The position numbers were made by a program, and so were the translations under genes. Below the pieces are notes generated by a model. The model saw only the letters and a list, made by a program, of their open reading frames with translations. It did not search any database and was not told the origin of the DNA. Source: Chloroflexota bacterium (GTDB lineage: Bacteria; Chloroflexota; Anaerolineae; VGOG01). Taken from it: a DNA stretch of 16,411 nucleotides. The stretch is taken from assembly GCA_030615705.1 (NCBI GenBank), contig JAUWYT010000007.1:1-16411 (forward strand). Reading direction: 5' to 3'. Shown piece after piece: positions 6,782 to 15,419 of the stretch (within the stretch, counting starts at the first letter, position 1; every line of letters begins with the position of its first letter).

Positions 6782-7021
6782 TTGAAGAAATTTGCTCCTC
6801 CTGCCGGACTGCTCGAGAAATATCCGGAACCGGAGTGGGAAACTGACTTTGGCCCCTATCCCGATTTTGCCAAGATGGAGGAGATATGCAAGAAACATGG
6901 TATCATGAAGATAACCACCATTGGTGAAGCTACTGTTAGACTGTTGAAACTGAAAGAATTGATTGAACTGTATGTGGAAGCATTAAGAAACAATCCCGAT
7001 ATGTTCTACGGTGAAACATGA
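6782..7021 (+). CDS. Orphan small ORF of unknown function, possibly a gene-cassette ORF or truncated gene
   Basis: Encodes about 79 residues from a TTG at 6782; the frame is open for 7 more codons upstream but has no ATG or GTG there and no ribosome site, so the start is unsure. The protein reads like a folded domain: PAGLLEKYPEPEWETDFGPYPDF, then a helix KMEEICKKHGI, a strand IMKITTIGE and a C-terminal helix LKLKELIELYVEALRNNPDMF. I recognise no family. TATAAT at 6722-6727 could be a -10 box, but no good -35 precedes it. Base composition is more AT-rich than the neighbours. An attC-like hairpin follows 24 bp after the stop. It may be a truncated immigrant gene. Confidence 0.45.
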   Translation: MKKFAPPAGLLEKYPEPEWETDFGPYPDFAKMEEICKKHGIMKITTIGEATVRLLKLKELIELYVEALRNNPDMFYGET

Positions 7022-7045
7022 GGATGATATCTTTGCGCGCGCAGC

Positions 7046-7119
7046 ACATAACACAGGCTTTGCGGCTCACTTCGTTCGCCCAAATGCTTCGCACTTCGCA
7101 AAGCCCGAGGACGTTAGGC
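7046..7119 (+). other. attC-like recombination site (integron cassette hairpin)
   Basis: A 74-bp imperfect palindrome begins with ACATAAC (7046-7052) and ends with GTTAGGC (7113-7119), a perfect match to the integron core GTTRRRY. The outer ends pair at five of seven positions. Inside, GGCTTTGCG (7056-7064) pairs perfectly with CGCAAAGCC (7097-7105), followed by a 32-nt terminal region. Length, symmetry and position (just 3' of a small ORF of the same orientation) match attC sites. No integrase is in the window, so it would be a lone site. Confidence 0.5.
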
Positions 7120-7246
7120 GGTGCTTTGTGGTGGATTAGGAGAAGACGGCGTTGAGATACATGCTGATCCTGGGTAGAAATTCAAAGCGTTGGCACTTTT
7201 TATTCCCCTGTTAGCTTCCTAATCTCAATTGGAGCATAAACGATAG

Positions 7247-8214
7247 ATGGAGTATAAAGACTACTATGATATCCTGGGCGTGAAACGGAACGCCGACGAG
7301 AAAGAGATAAAAAAGGCTTATCGCAAGCTGGCTCGTCAATGTCACCCCGACGTTAACCCCGGCGATAAAGCTGCCGAGGAGCGTTTCAAGGACATTAATG
7401 AAGCCCACGAGGTTTTGTCCGACCCCGAGAAGCGTGGCAAGTACGATCAGTTGGGAACCAGTTGGCAACAGTGGCAGCGCATGGGCCGAGATGCTAGAGG
7501 TTTCGATTGGAGCCAGTGGTTCAGCCGAGAAAGGCCTGGAGGCGGCCGCGTCCGGGTAGAGTACGGAGACCTGAGTGATTTGAAAGACCTCTTCGGCGGC
7601 GGAGGTTTCTCCGATTTCTTCCAGGCCGTTTTCGGCGGCATGGGCGCCCCCCGCACCGGCTGGAAGGGAGCACGTCAAGCGCGCCCTCGCCGGGGCCAAG
7701 ACTACACTCAGGCGGTGGAGATTACCCTGGAGGAGGCATTTCGAGGCACTACCCGGATGATCCAGAAAGATGGACGGCGCCTGGAGATAAAGATCCCGCC
7801 GGGGGCCAGGACACGTTCCAAGGTGCGGGTGGCAGGCGAGGGCGGCCCCGGCATCGCCGGAGGGACCAGTGGAGACCTCTATTTGGAAGTTAAGGTTCTC
7901 CCTCATTCTATCTTTGAGCGTCAAGGGGATGACCTTCATTGCGAGGTCCCCGTCAATGTCTACACAGCAGTGCTGGGTGGGGAGGTCAAGGTGCCCACCC
8001 TGAGCGGCGACGTAATGCTCAAGATCCCACCTGAGACCCAGGGCGGCCGAACCTTCCGCCTGCAAGGAAAGGGCATGCCCAACTTGCGCAATCCCCAAAA
8101 ACGCGGCGACCTCTACGCCAGGCTCAGGGTACAAGTACCACAAAAGCTCAGCCAACGGGAGAAGGAACTATTCCGTGAACTGGCGAGCCTGCGCCAGGAT
8201 AAACAGGAGAGACG

Positions 8215-8218
<4 letters not shown>
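7247..8218 (+). CDS. cbpA: CbpA-type DnaJ co-chaperone
   Basis: A 323-residue J-domain protein that would deliver substrates to DnaK and stimulate its ATPase. The J domain occupies about 4-70, with the HPD motif at 33-35 ([10 protein letters not shown]) and the [18 protein letters not shown] helix. A Gly/Phe-rich linker follows (about 97-135, [19 protein letters not shown]) and then two beta-barrel substrate domains (about 152-305; [47 protein letters not shown]). The CxxCxGxG zinc centre is absent, so this is the CbpA/DnaJ type II form rather than canonical DnaJ. The ribosome site is weak (GGAG 12 nt upstream). Its stop overlaps the next gene start (GTGA), implying coupling to the HtrA protease. 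Confidence 0.93.
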
Positions 8219-9384
<1,166 letters not shown>

Positions 9385-9450
9385 ACATGACCAAAAGGGT
9401 CAAGGCACCCAAAACGGCTACGCAAACTGAGGCAAAAAGGAGGCTAGAGC

Positions 9451-10563
9451 ATGTTCAGCGAAAATGATCTGCAAGAGCTAGTAGGTTTCCACAGCGAGGA
9501 ATCGCCGCTGCTAAGCTTGTATCTAAACGTTGATCCGACGAAGCATACTACTGATGAATACAAGCTTGTGCTGAGAGGCCTGCTGAGGGAGGTGGCAGGT
9601 CAGGCGTTGCGCAAAGATATTGCTGCCGTGGAGAGATACTTCGACCACGAGTACGACTGGCAAGGCAGGGGTGTGGTGATGTTTTCCTGCCTGGAGCAGG
9701 ATTTTTGGCGGGCTTATCCTCTGGCCGTGCCGGTGGAAAACCACGTCTACGTAGGCCAGAGACCCTACATCAAGCCCTTGACTGACATCCTCGACGCCTA
9801 TGGACGTTATGGGGTTGTGCTGGTGGACCAGGAGGGAGCGCGCCTCTTTCTCTTCCAACTAGGGGAGTTGCAGGAGACGAGCGGAACTCTTGGAGAGGAG
9901 GTGAAGCGCATGAAGCACGGCCGTGCCTCGGCGGCTGGCCGTCGGGGTGGGGTAACGGCGCGCACGGGTCGGAGGCAGGAAGAGATAGCCCAGCGCAATC
10001 TCAAGGAGGCAGCCGAGTTGACGGCCAAGTTCTGCGCGGGAGGGCGATGTGGCCGAATCATTCTGGGTGGCACTGAACAGACCGTGGCCCAGTTTCAGGA
10101 AATGCTGCCTAAGGATTTACGAGAACAGGTAGTGGGCAGCTTCCCCGCAGTTATGACCGCCTCGGAGACAGAGGTATTGGATCGTTCGCTGAAGATCATA
10201 GCGGAGGTTGAGCGCGAGAGGGAGAAGGAACTTGTGGAGAGCGCGATCACCGCAGCAGCCAAGGGCGGGGCCGGGGTCATCGGCCTGGCTGACACCTTGG
10301 GGGCCGTGTATGAGGGGCGAGTGCACATCTTGTTGGTGGCCGAAGGATACAGGGCGGCTGGCTACCGTTGTCAGCAGTGCGGCTACATCGCCGCTCAAGC
10401 CAAGAAGAAGTGCCCCTTCTGCGGCAGTAGGGTGGAGCAAATAGATGATGCTGTGGACCTGATCGTGCGGGGGGTCATTGACCAGGGGGGACAGGTGGAG
10501 GTAGTGAGAGACAGCCCGGCCCTGGAGAAAGCGGGCCACATCGGAGCGCTTTTGCGCTATTGA
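9451..10563 (+). CDS. eRF1/Vms1-like (baeRF/VLRF1-type) release-factor homologue with zinc ribbon
   Basis: A 370-residue protein whose C-terminal third matches domain 3 of archaeal/eukaryotic release factor 1: a helix and strand segment AVYEGRVHILLVAEG, a zinc ribbon with Cys307, Cys310, Cys321 and Cys324 (CQQCGY and CPFCGS), then DDAVDLIVRGVIDQGGQVEVV and the terminal GHIGALLRY like GGIAAILRY of aRF1. The middle part YGVVLVDQEGARLFLFQLGEL (120-140) fits domain 2. The loop that holds GGQ in true release factors reads GRRGGVTARTGRRQEE (163-178), so Gln is replaced by Val. The N-terminus resembles bacterial baeRF proteins. Such proteins are linked to ribosome rescue; the role here is inferred. 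AAGGAGG at 9437-9443 lies 7 nt upstream of the ATG. Confidence 0.8.
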   Translation: MFSENDLQELVGFHSEESPLLSLYLNVDPTKHTTDEYKLVLRGLLREVAGQALRKDIAAVERYFDHEYDWQGRGVVMFSCLEQDFWRAYPLAVPVENHVYVGQRPYIKPLTDILDAYGRYGVVLVDQEGARLFLFQLGELQETSGTLGEEVKRMKHGRASAAGRRGGVTARTGRRQEEIAQRNLKEAAELTAKFCAGGRCGRIILGGTEQTVAQFQEMLPKDLREQVVGSFPAVMTASETEVLDRSLKIIAEVEREREKELVESAITAAAKGGAGVIGLADTLGAVYEGRVHILLVAEGYRAAGYRCQQCGYIAAQAKKKCPFCGSRVEQIDDAVDLIVRGVIDQGGQVEVVRDSPALEKAGHIGALLRY

Positions 10564-10603
10564 GCGCTTTTGGTGAATCTCTAACAAAGCTCTAATACTT
10601 TTC

Positions 10604-10634
10604 TTGCATAATTCTAACATGAGTGCTCTATAAT
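10604..10634 (+). promoter_or_regulatory. Possible upstream promoter before clpC
   Basis: A perfect TATAAT (10629-10634) follows TTGCAT (10604-10609) with a 19-nt spacer, longer than ideal. It may be a second start point for clpC upstream of the better promoter at 10703-10731. Confidence 0.35.
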
Positions 10635-10702
10635 GACTAGATGGAAGAACTCACTGGAGTGCGGACGCAATTCCGCTAACGTCTGCCACGAGTCAAGCGT
10701 GT

Positions 10703-10731
10703 TTGTCAAAACGGGGTAAGTTAAGTATAAT
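10703..10731 (+). promoter_or_regulatory. Predicted sigma-70 promoter of clpC
   Basis: TTGTCA (10703-10708) and TATAAT (10726-10731) are separated by exactly 17 nt: 5 of 6 and 6 of 6 consensus bases. Transcription would start near 10738, leaving a leader of about 88 nt. No CIRCE (TTAGCACTC-N9-GAGTGCTAA) or CtsR-type tandem heptad was found beside it, so heat control by HrcA or CtsR is not supported by what I see. Confidence 0.7.
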
Positions 10732-10745
10732 TAGGATAAGATAGC

Positions 10746-10794
10746 CTTCAGAGGCTGAAGATCTCTAGCTCCTTGAAGTAGAGAAGCTCAAGGA
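10746..10794 (+). promoter_or_regulatory. Two hairpins in the clpC leader
   Basis: In the predicted 5' leader, CTTCAG (10746-10751) pairs with CTGAAG (10755-10760) across a 3-nt loop, and TCCTTGA (10770-10776) pairs with TCAAGGA (10788-10794) across an 11-nt loop. Both stems are perfect. They lie upstream of the ribosome site at 10812-10818. They could control mRNA stability or translation; no known riboswitch class is recognised. Confidence 0.4.
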
Positions 10795-10825
10795 CAAGGG
10801 ATTAGATTAGAGAGGTGGATTACCC

Positions 10826-13321
10826 ATGATGAGATTTGACCGTTTCACTGAGCGGGCCCTGGATGCGGCCACTCGGTCGTATGAGATATTGCAGCGTTAT
10901 AGCCACAATCAGGTAGACACGGAGCATATGCTGCTCGCCCTCCTGGAGCAGCCGGAGGGCGTCATCCCCCAGATCCTGGAGAAGCTGGGGGTGAACACCG
11001 AGACCGTGAAAAGCCACTTGGACGCCGCGTTGAAGGCCAGCCCTAAGGTCGCCATCTACGGCGGCGGGACAGGCCAGGTGTTTATGACCCCCCGCCTCAA
11101 GCGCGTCATAGATTTAGCTAACGAGGAGGCCAGCAAGCTCAGGGATGAGTACGTCTCGACCGAGCACATCTTCTTAGCTATCGCCAGCGAGCGGGGCACC
11201 CCAGTGGCTCGCATTCTGGGTGACTGCGGCGTCACCAAAGACCGGGTCTACAAAGCCATCAAAGAAGTGCGAGGGGGGCAACGGGTGACCGATCAGTTCG
11301 CCGAGAGCCGGTACGGCACGCTCGAAAAATATAGCCGTGACCTTACTCAGTTGGCCAAGGAAGGAAAACTGGATCCAGTCATTGGCCGCGACGAGGAGAT
11401 TCTGCGGGTTATGCAGGTGCTGTCGCGGCGCACCAAGAGCAACCCGGTTCTCATCGGCGAGGCCGGTGTTGGGAAGACGGCCATCGTCGAAGGTCTGGCC
11501 CAGAAGATCGCCGAAGACGACGTGCCCGAGATACTGATGGGCAAACGAGTCGTCTCCCTGGATTTGGGAGCCATGGTGGCTGGCTCCCGCTTCCGTGGCG
11601 AGTTCGAGGAGCGCCTGAAAGCAGCCATCGAAGAAATCCAGCGGGCCGAGGGGGAGATTATCCTCTTCATTGATGAGCTGCACAACGTGGTCGGAGCTGG
11701 TGCCGCCTCAGGAGCCCTTGACGCTTCCAGTATGATGAAGCCCGCCCTGGCCCGGGGGGAGCTGCAATGCGTGGGGGCCACCACCCTGGACGACTACCGC
11801 AAGTACATCGAGCGGGATTCTGCTCTGGAGAGGCGCTTCTCTCCCGTCTACGTAGAGGAGCCCACCGTTGAGGAGACCATCGAGATGCTGAGGGGGCTTC
11901 GCGACCGCTACGAAGCCCACCACAAGGTCACCTTTGCCGACGAGGCCCTGGTGGCAGCGTCCCGGCTCTCCCAGCGCTACGTGACGGACCGCCGTCTCCC
12001 CGACAAGGCCGTAGACCTTATGGACGAGGCGGCGGCGAAACTGCGCGTCGCGATCTACAGCATGCCGCCAGAACTCAAGACCATGAAGGCCGAGCTCCAG
12101 AAGTTGATCGCCGAGGAGGAGGCCGCTTGGGCAGCTCGGGACTACGAGCGGGCGGCCAGCTTCAAGAGCGCACGCCTGCAGTCGGAGATGGAGTTCAATG
12201 CCAGACGCGATGCCTGGCGACAGGAGATGAACCTGGATGAGCTGGTGGACGAGGAAGACATTGCTCAGGTAGTCGCCAGTTGGACGGGAATCCCCGTGCA
12301 CAATCTGATGGAAACCGAGGCCGCGAGGCTCTTGCAGATGGAGGGGAGGTTGCACGAGCGAATCATCGGCCAGGATGAGGCCGTAAACGCCGTCGCCGAT
12401 GCCATCCGCCGGGCGAGAAGTGGCTTGAAGGACCCCAAGCGCCCCATCGGCAGCTTCATCTTCCTGGGCCCCTCTGGGGTAGGCAAAACCGAGCTGGCTA
12501 AGACGCTGGCCTGGTTCATGTTCGACGACGAGGAGGCCCTGGTACGTATAGATATGAGCGAGTACCGGGAGCGACACACCGTCTCCCGCCTCTTCGGCGC
12601 CCCCCCCGGCTACGTGGGCTACGAGGAGGGAGGACAGCTCACCGAAGCGGTACGGCGGCGGCCTTACCAGATCGTCCTCTTCGACGAGATCGAGAAGGCC
12701 CATCCCGACGTCTGGAACGCTCTGCTGCAGATCATGGAGGACGGGCGCCTGACCGACGGACAGGGTAACATCGTTGACTTCCGCAACACGGTGGTCATCA
12801 TGACCTCCAACATCGGCACGGAGTTTGCCCAGAAGGGGGGTACCCTCGGCTTCCTGAGGCCGGGAGAGGCAGACACTCCAGATGAGCAAGAGGCGCATCA
12901 GAAGATCCAGAAAAAGCTCAAGAAGACCTTCCGCCCCGAGTTCCTCAACCGCGTTGACGAGATCATCATCTTCCACACCCTGAGCCAGGAGCAGGTGAAG
13001 CAGATCGTTGACCTCCAGATGAAGGAGATCAGCGCCCGTCTTGCCGAGCAGGGTTTGGCCGTAGAGCTGACCGAGGCCGCGCGGGAGTGGCTGGCCGAGG
13101 AGGGTTACGATCCCCAGTTTGGAGCCCGCCCCCTTAAGCGCACCTTGCAACGGCGGGTGGAGAGTCCTCTATCTGTACAGCTACTGAACCGTCTCTTCCA
13201 GTCAGGCGATATCGTAGTCATAGATGTCGGTGAGGAAGGGTTGACTTTTGCCAAGAAGGGAGTCCCGATCGCGGAAGCCGCCTTCGCCAAAGAGGAAGCC
13301 TTGATCGAACGGGGAACGTGA
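10826..13321 (+). CDS. clpC: ClpC-type AAA+ unfoldase
   Basis: An 831-residue HSP100 ATPase that unfolds proteins and feeds them to ClpP. Order of parts: Clp N-domain repeats (about 3-150); first AAA+ module with Walker A GEAGVGKT (211-218), Walker B FIDE (281-284) and the Arg-finger region ALERRF; a short middle domain (about 405-500) containing the UVR-like [14 protein letters not shown] (439-452); second AAA+ module with Walker A GPSGVGKT (548-555), Walker B VLFDE (617-621); and the C-terminal D2-small domain. The short middle domain and the LGF tripeptide at 674-676, at the position of the ClpP-binding loop, make this ClpC rather than ClpB. GAGGTGG (10812-10818) lies 7 nt upstream of the first of two ATGs. 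ClpP is not in the window. Confidence 0.95.
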   Translation: MMRFDRFTERALDAATRSYEILQRYSHNQVDTEHMLLALLEQPEGVIPQILEKLGVNTETVKSHLDAALKASPKVAIYGGGTGQVFMTPRLKRVIDLANEEASKLRDEYVSTEHIFLAIASERGTPVARILGDCGVTKDRVYKAIKEVRGGQRVTDQFAESRYGTLEKYSRDLTQLAKEGKLDPVIGRDEEILRVMQVLSRRTKSNPVLIGEAGVGKTAIVEGLAQKIAEDDVPEILMGKRVVSLDLGAMVAGSRFRGEFEERLKAAIEEIQRAEGEIILFIDELHNVVGAGAASGALDASSMMKPALARGELQCVGATTLDDYRKYIERDSALERRFSPVYVEEPTVEETIEMLRGLRDRYEAHHKVTFADEALVAASRLSQRYVTDRRLPDKAVDLMDEAAAKLRVAIYSMPPELKTMKAELQKLIAEEEAAWAARDYERAASFKSARLQSEMEFNARRDAWRQEMNLDELVDEEDIAQVVASWTGIPVHNLMETEAARLLQMEGRLHERIIGQDEAVNAVADAIRRARSGLKDPKRPIGSFIFLGPSGVGKTELAKTLAWFMFDDEEALVRIDMSEYRERHTVSRLFGAPPGYVGYEEGGQLTEAVRRRPYQIVLFDEIEKAHPDVWNALLQIMEDGRLTDGQGNIVDFRNTVVIMTSNIGTEFAQKGGTLGFLRPGEADTPDEQEAHQKIQKKLKKTFRPEFLNRVDEIIIFHTLSQEQVKQIVDLQMKEISARLAEQGLAVELTEAAREWLAEEGYDPQFGARPLKRTLQRRVESPLSVQLLNRLFQSGDIVVIDVGEEGLTFAKKGVPIAEAAFAKEEALIERGT

Positions 13322-13341
13322 TTTAGAGCTGTTGGCTAATC

Positions 13342-13383
13342 AAGAACACCGGAGAGAACCGTCATTCTCTCCGGTGTTCTTTT
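13342..13383 (+). terminator. Strong intrinsic terminator of clpC
   Basis: A perfect 17-bp inverted repeat, AAGAACACCGGAGAGAA (13342-13358) with its complement at 13365-13381, closes around a 6-nt loop and runs into a T-rich end (CTTTT, 13379-13383). It starts 20 bp after the clpC stop. Confidence 0.9.
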
Positions 13384-13410
13384 GTCGGTGGTGTCAGGAG
13401 ATACAGAACA

Positions 13411-13661
13411 TTAGTCCTTCACGTAGCTGGCCACCAGGTGAACCTTGAGTGAGCGCAACGGACCGTAGTCCGTCAGCCTCTCCAGGAGCACACCCCCAGT
13501 TTGAAGAGCAAGTCATTAGCGGCGATGTAGGAGGGGTCGCCCACATAACAGAACTCCTCGCATCGCAGGGCGGCCCGGCCCAGCTCCTCGTCCAGCTTGC
13601 GGCGTGTGTTGGCCCGGTAGACCACGGGGAACGTGTCCTTTCTTGTTGATCCAGCGAGATC
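13411..13661 (-). pseudogene. Truncated and frameshifted C-terminal remnant of a probable SAM-dependent methyltransferase
   Basis: On the minus strand a frame without a start codon reads DLAGSTRKDTFPVVYRANT, then RRKLDEELGRAALRCEEF, CYVGDPSYIAANDLLFKLGV, after which the frame breaks. In another frame the text continues VLLERLTDYGPLRSLKVHLV to ASYVKD and TAA (13411-13413). Removing 2 nt (one TG of GTGTG near 13488-13492) restores LGVLLERLTD. The composition matches the C-terminal third of class I SAM-dependent methyltransferases as I remember them (family assignment moderate). The catalytic N-terminal part is missing: the remnant begins inside the stop codon of the gene at 13660-14373, pointing to a deletion junction. 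Confidence 0.6.
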
Positions 13662-14373
13662 ACTTTGCTATCAGGTAGAGCAAGGCAGCGGAAAAGAGGG
13701 GCACGGTCAGGTTATCAATGTGCCAGGGGGAGAGAGCCTCAACCAGAGTAGCGAAGGCAGCCACAGCAAGAGAGTAGAGCAAACTCGTTTGCCAGCCCTT
13801 CGGCAGGCCCTTGGTCCTCAGGCCCAAGGACTGAGGGCTCAGGACACCGCCGAGGGACGGCAGGAGCAAAAGGGCTAGGAAGATGGATGGCCAACTGAAG
13901 AGGAACATGGCAAGTGAGCCTTCCATGGACCGAGTGAAGCCCAGGACGCTGTACTTTCGCTGACCGTAGCGCCGGCCCAGGATAGCCGCCAGTGCATCCC
14001 CCCAGGTCATCGGCATCAGGCTGGCCACCAGGAGGTTGGGCCTCATCCAAAAGAGGCAGATGATGACGGCGAAGGAGATGGGGAAGTAGACCATGCCCAG
14101 GTTGCCCTTCTCGCCCGTCTCCACGGACTTGAAGATCTCTCCGCGATAGGAGATGTAGTTGGTGGCCACAAAGGAGAGGGGAGGGATGATGGCGAAGTAC
14201 CAGTGCTGGAAGAGGAGCACCGTGCCGAAGGTCCACATGCCCACGGTGATGTGGATGAGCTTGCGGGTGAACTCCGTGGAGTAGCACCGCCACTTGCGCA
14301 GGCCCTCGCCAACCCCGATCACGGCGAAGACGTAGACGTACGAGATAACCAAAGCTAGCCAGTCTGATCTCAT
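13660..14373 (-). CDS. Dolichol kinase / phosphatidate cytidylyltransferase-like membrane protein (SEC59/VTE5 group)
   Basis: A 237-residue polytopic membrane protein with about six to seven hydrophobic segments. It carries the motifs of the COG0170 group, which includes CTP-dependent dolichol, phytol and diacylglycerol kinases: STEFTRKLIHITVG (32-45), GDALAAILGRRYG (125-137), RSMEGSLAMF (148-157) and EALSPWHIDNLTVPL (212-226). In this group the enzymes phosphorylate a lipid alcohol using a nucleotide; the bacterial substrate is not known from sequence. Its ATG overlaps the GHMP kinase stop (ATGA, 14370-14373), so it is the last intact gene of a coupled three-gene operon. A broken methyltransferase begins at its stop codon. 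Confidence 0.85.
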   Translation of the reverse strand: MRSDWLALVISYVYVFAVIGVGEGLRKWRCYSTEFTRKLIHITVGMWTFGTVLLFQHWYFAIIPPLSFVATNYISYRGEIFKSVETGEKGNLGMVYFPISFAVIICLFWMRPNLLVASLMPMTWGDALAAILGRRYGQRKYSVLGFTRSMEGSLAMFLFSWPSIFLALLLLPSLGGVLSPQSLGLRTKGLPKGWQTSLLYSLAVAAFATLVEALSPWHIDNLTVPLFSAALLYLIAK

Positions 14374-15419
14374 TGCTCCCCCCAGAGGTTAACAGAGGTT
14401 GGTTGAGGCACAGTCCACACTTGCAGGCCCTTGAAATCGAAGTTGAAGCTCAGGATCTGGGCCCCGGCCTCCCCGAGGGCACGGCAGACGACGTGCTCCC
14501 GGTCAGGCCGACAGTAGAAGAGGAGGCAGCCCCCGCCGCCTGCCCCCAGTGCCTTCCCCCCAATGGCCCCCTCGGCCAGGGCGATGGCGAAGAGGTTATC
14601 CATCTGGGGGTTGGTCACCGAGGGATGGAGGGCCTTCTGGTTATCCCAGTTCTCCCGCAGGAGCGCCCCAAAGGCTTCAAGGTTGCCCTCGAGGAGGGCG
14701 TCCCTCATCTCCGCGGCGATGGCCTTGAGCCGGTGCAGCGCCCTCACGGTTCCGGACTCTCCGCGCCGATAGGCCCCCATCACCGTGCTGATGATGTCCC
14801 CCGATACCCGCCCCCGGCCCGTGCAGCAGAGGACGAGGTGCTTCTCCAGCTCGTTCAGCACCCAATCCGGCGGATTGAGGGGGGTCACGCGCACCACGGG
14901 GTCCTCGAATGCCATGAAATTCATGCCCCCGTAGGCGGCAGCGTATTGGTCCTGCTTGCCCCCGGCGATGCCCAGTTCCTCCGTCTCCAGGAGGTGGGCC
15001 AGCTCAGCAGCTTCCGAGGAGTCGCGCTTCTTCCCTCGAAAGGCGTCCAGGAGTCCAATCAGGGCTACCCCTGTTGAGGCCGATGAGCCCATCCCCGACC
15101 CCGGTGGCGCCTCCCCCCGCGCGAAGATGTTCAGGCCCTGTCGAATGCCCAGACGGCGGAGGACGGCCTTGACCAGGTCCAGGTGACCGTCGTAGGCCAG
15201 TTCCTCGAAGCTCGCTATCTCCAGGGAGATGCCGTAATCCGCCGATGTGATGTGGAACCTCTTGTCGAGCCGAGGGGTGAGGGAGGTGTAGGTATAGAGG
15301 TTGACGGCGACGTTGACCACCGCCCCGCCTACTTCTTTAGAGAAGGGGGGTACGTCCGTCCAGCCCCCGGCCAGGTCGAGGCGCACGGGGGCTCTGCTCC
15401 TGATGGCGTTGTTCATCAT
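14370..15419 (-). CDS. GHMP-family sugar kinase, HddA-like
   Basis: A 349-residue kinase of the GHMP superfamily, which phosphorylates sugars or related metabolites with ATP. Motif 1 RAPVRLDLAGGWTDVPPF (9-26) is the form seen in D-glycero-D-manno-heptose-7-phosphate kinase (HddA) and fucokinase-type proteins; motif 2 is PPGSGMGSSAS (105-115), the likely catalytic Asp157 lies in GGKQDQYAA, and motif 3 is GKALGAGGGG (288-297). The start was placed at 15417-15419 because that ATG overlaps the upstream stop (ATGA) and is preceded by GGGAGG with a 9-nt spacer; an in-frame ATG 21 nt earlier (15440) has no ribosome site. The real substrate is unknown; the neighbour PsuG releases ribose 5-phosphate. 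Confidence 0.88.
   Translation of the reverse strand: MMNNAIRSRAPVRLDLAGGWTDVPPFSKEVGGAVVNVAVNLYTYTSLTPRLDKRFHITSADYGISLEIASFEELAYDGHLDLVKAVLRRLGIRQGLNIFARGEAPPGSGMGSSASTGVALIGLLDAFRGKKRDSSEAAELAHLLETEELGIAGGKQDQYAAAYGGMNFMAFEDPVVRVTPLNPPDWVLNELEKHLVLCCTGRGRVSGDIISTVMGAYRRGESGTVRALHRLKAIAAEMRDALLEGNLEAFGALLRENWDNQKALHPSVTNPQMDNLFAIALAEGAIGGKALGAGGGGCLLFYCRPDREHVVCRALGEAGAQILSFNFDFKGLQVWTVPQPTSVNLWGEQ

Noticed and set aside
7120..7246. Promoter search upstream of the DnaJ-like gene, including CIRCE and TTGGCA near 7190
   Set aside because: TTGGCA has no -10 at a suitable distance and no GAGTGCTAA inverted repeat exists; nothing firm can be called in this stretch.
9387..9467. 26-codon basic ORF (MTKRVKAPKTATQTEAKRR...) between htrA and the eRF1-like gene
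   Set aside because: It overlaps the ribosome site and start of the next gene and has only a poor ribosome site; most likely chance.
10544..10572. Direct repeat GAGCGCTTTTG around the stop of the eRF1-like gene, considered as a terminator
   Set aside because: The only stem is 5 bp (AGCGC/GCGCT) without a following T-tract, too weak to call a terminator.
11708..13150. Long open frame (480 codons) antisense to clpC
   Set aside because: It is the mirror of a high-GC coding gene with complete AAA+ motifs; its translation has no recognisable domain and no ribosome site.
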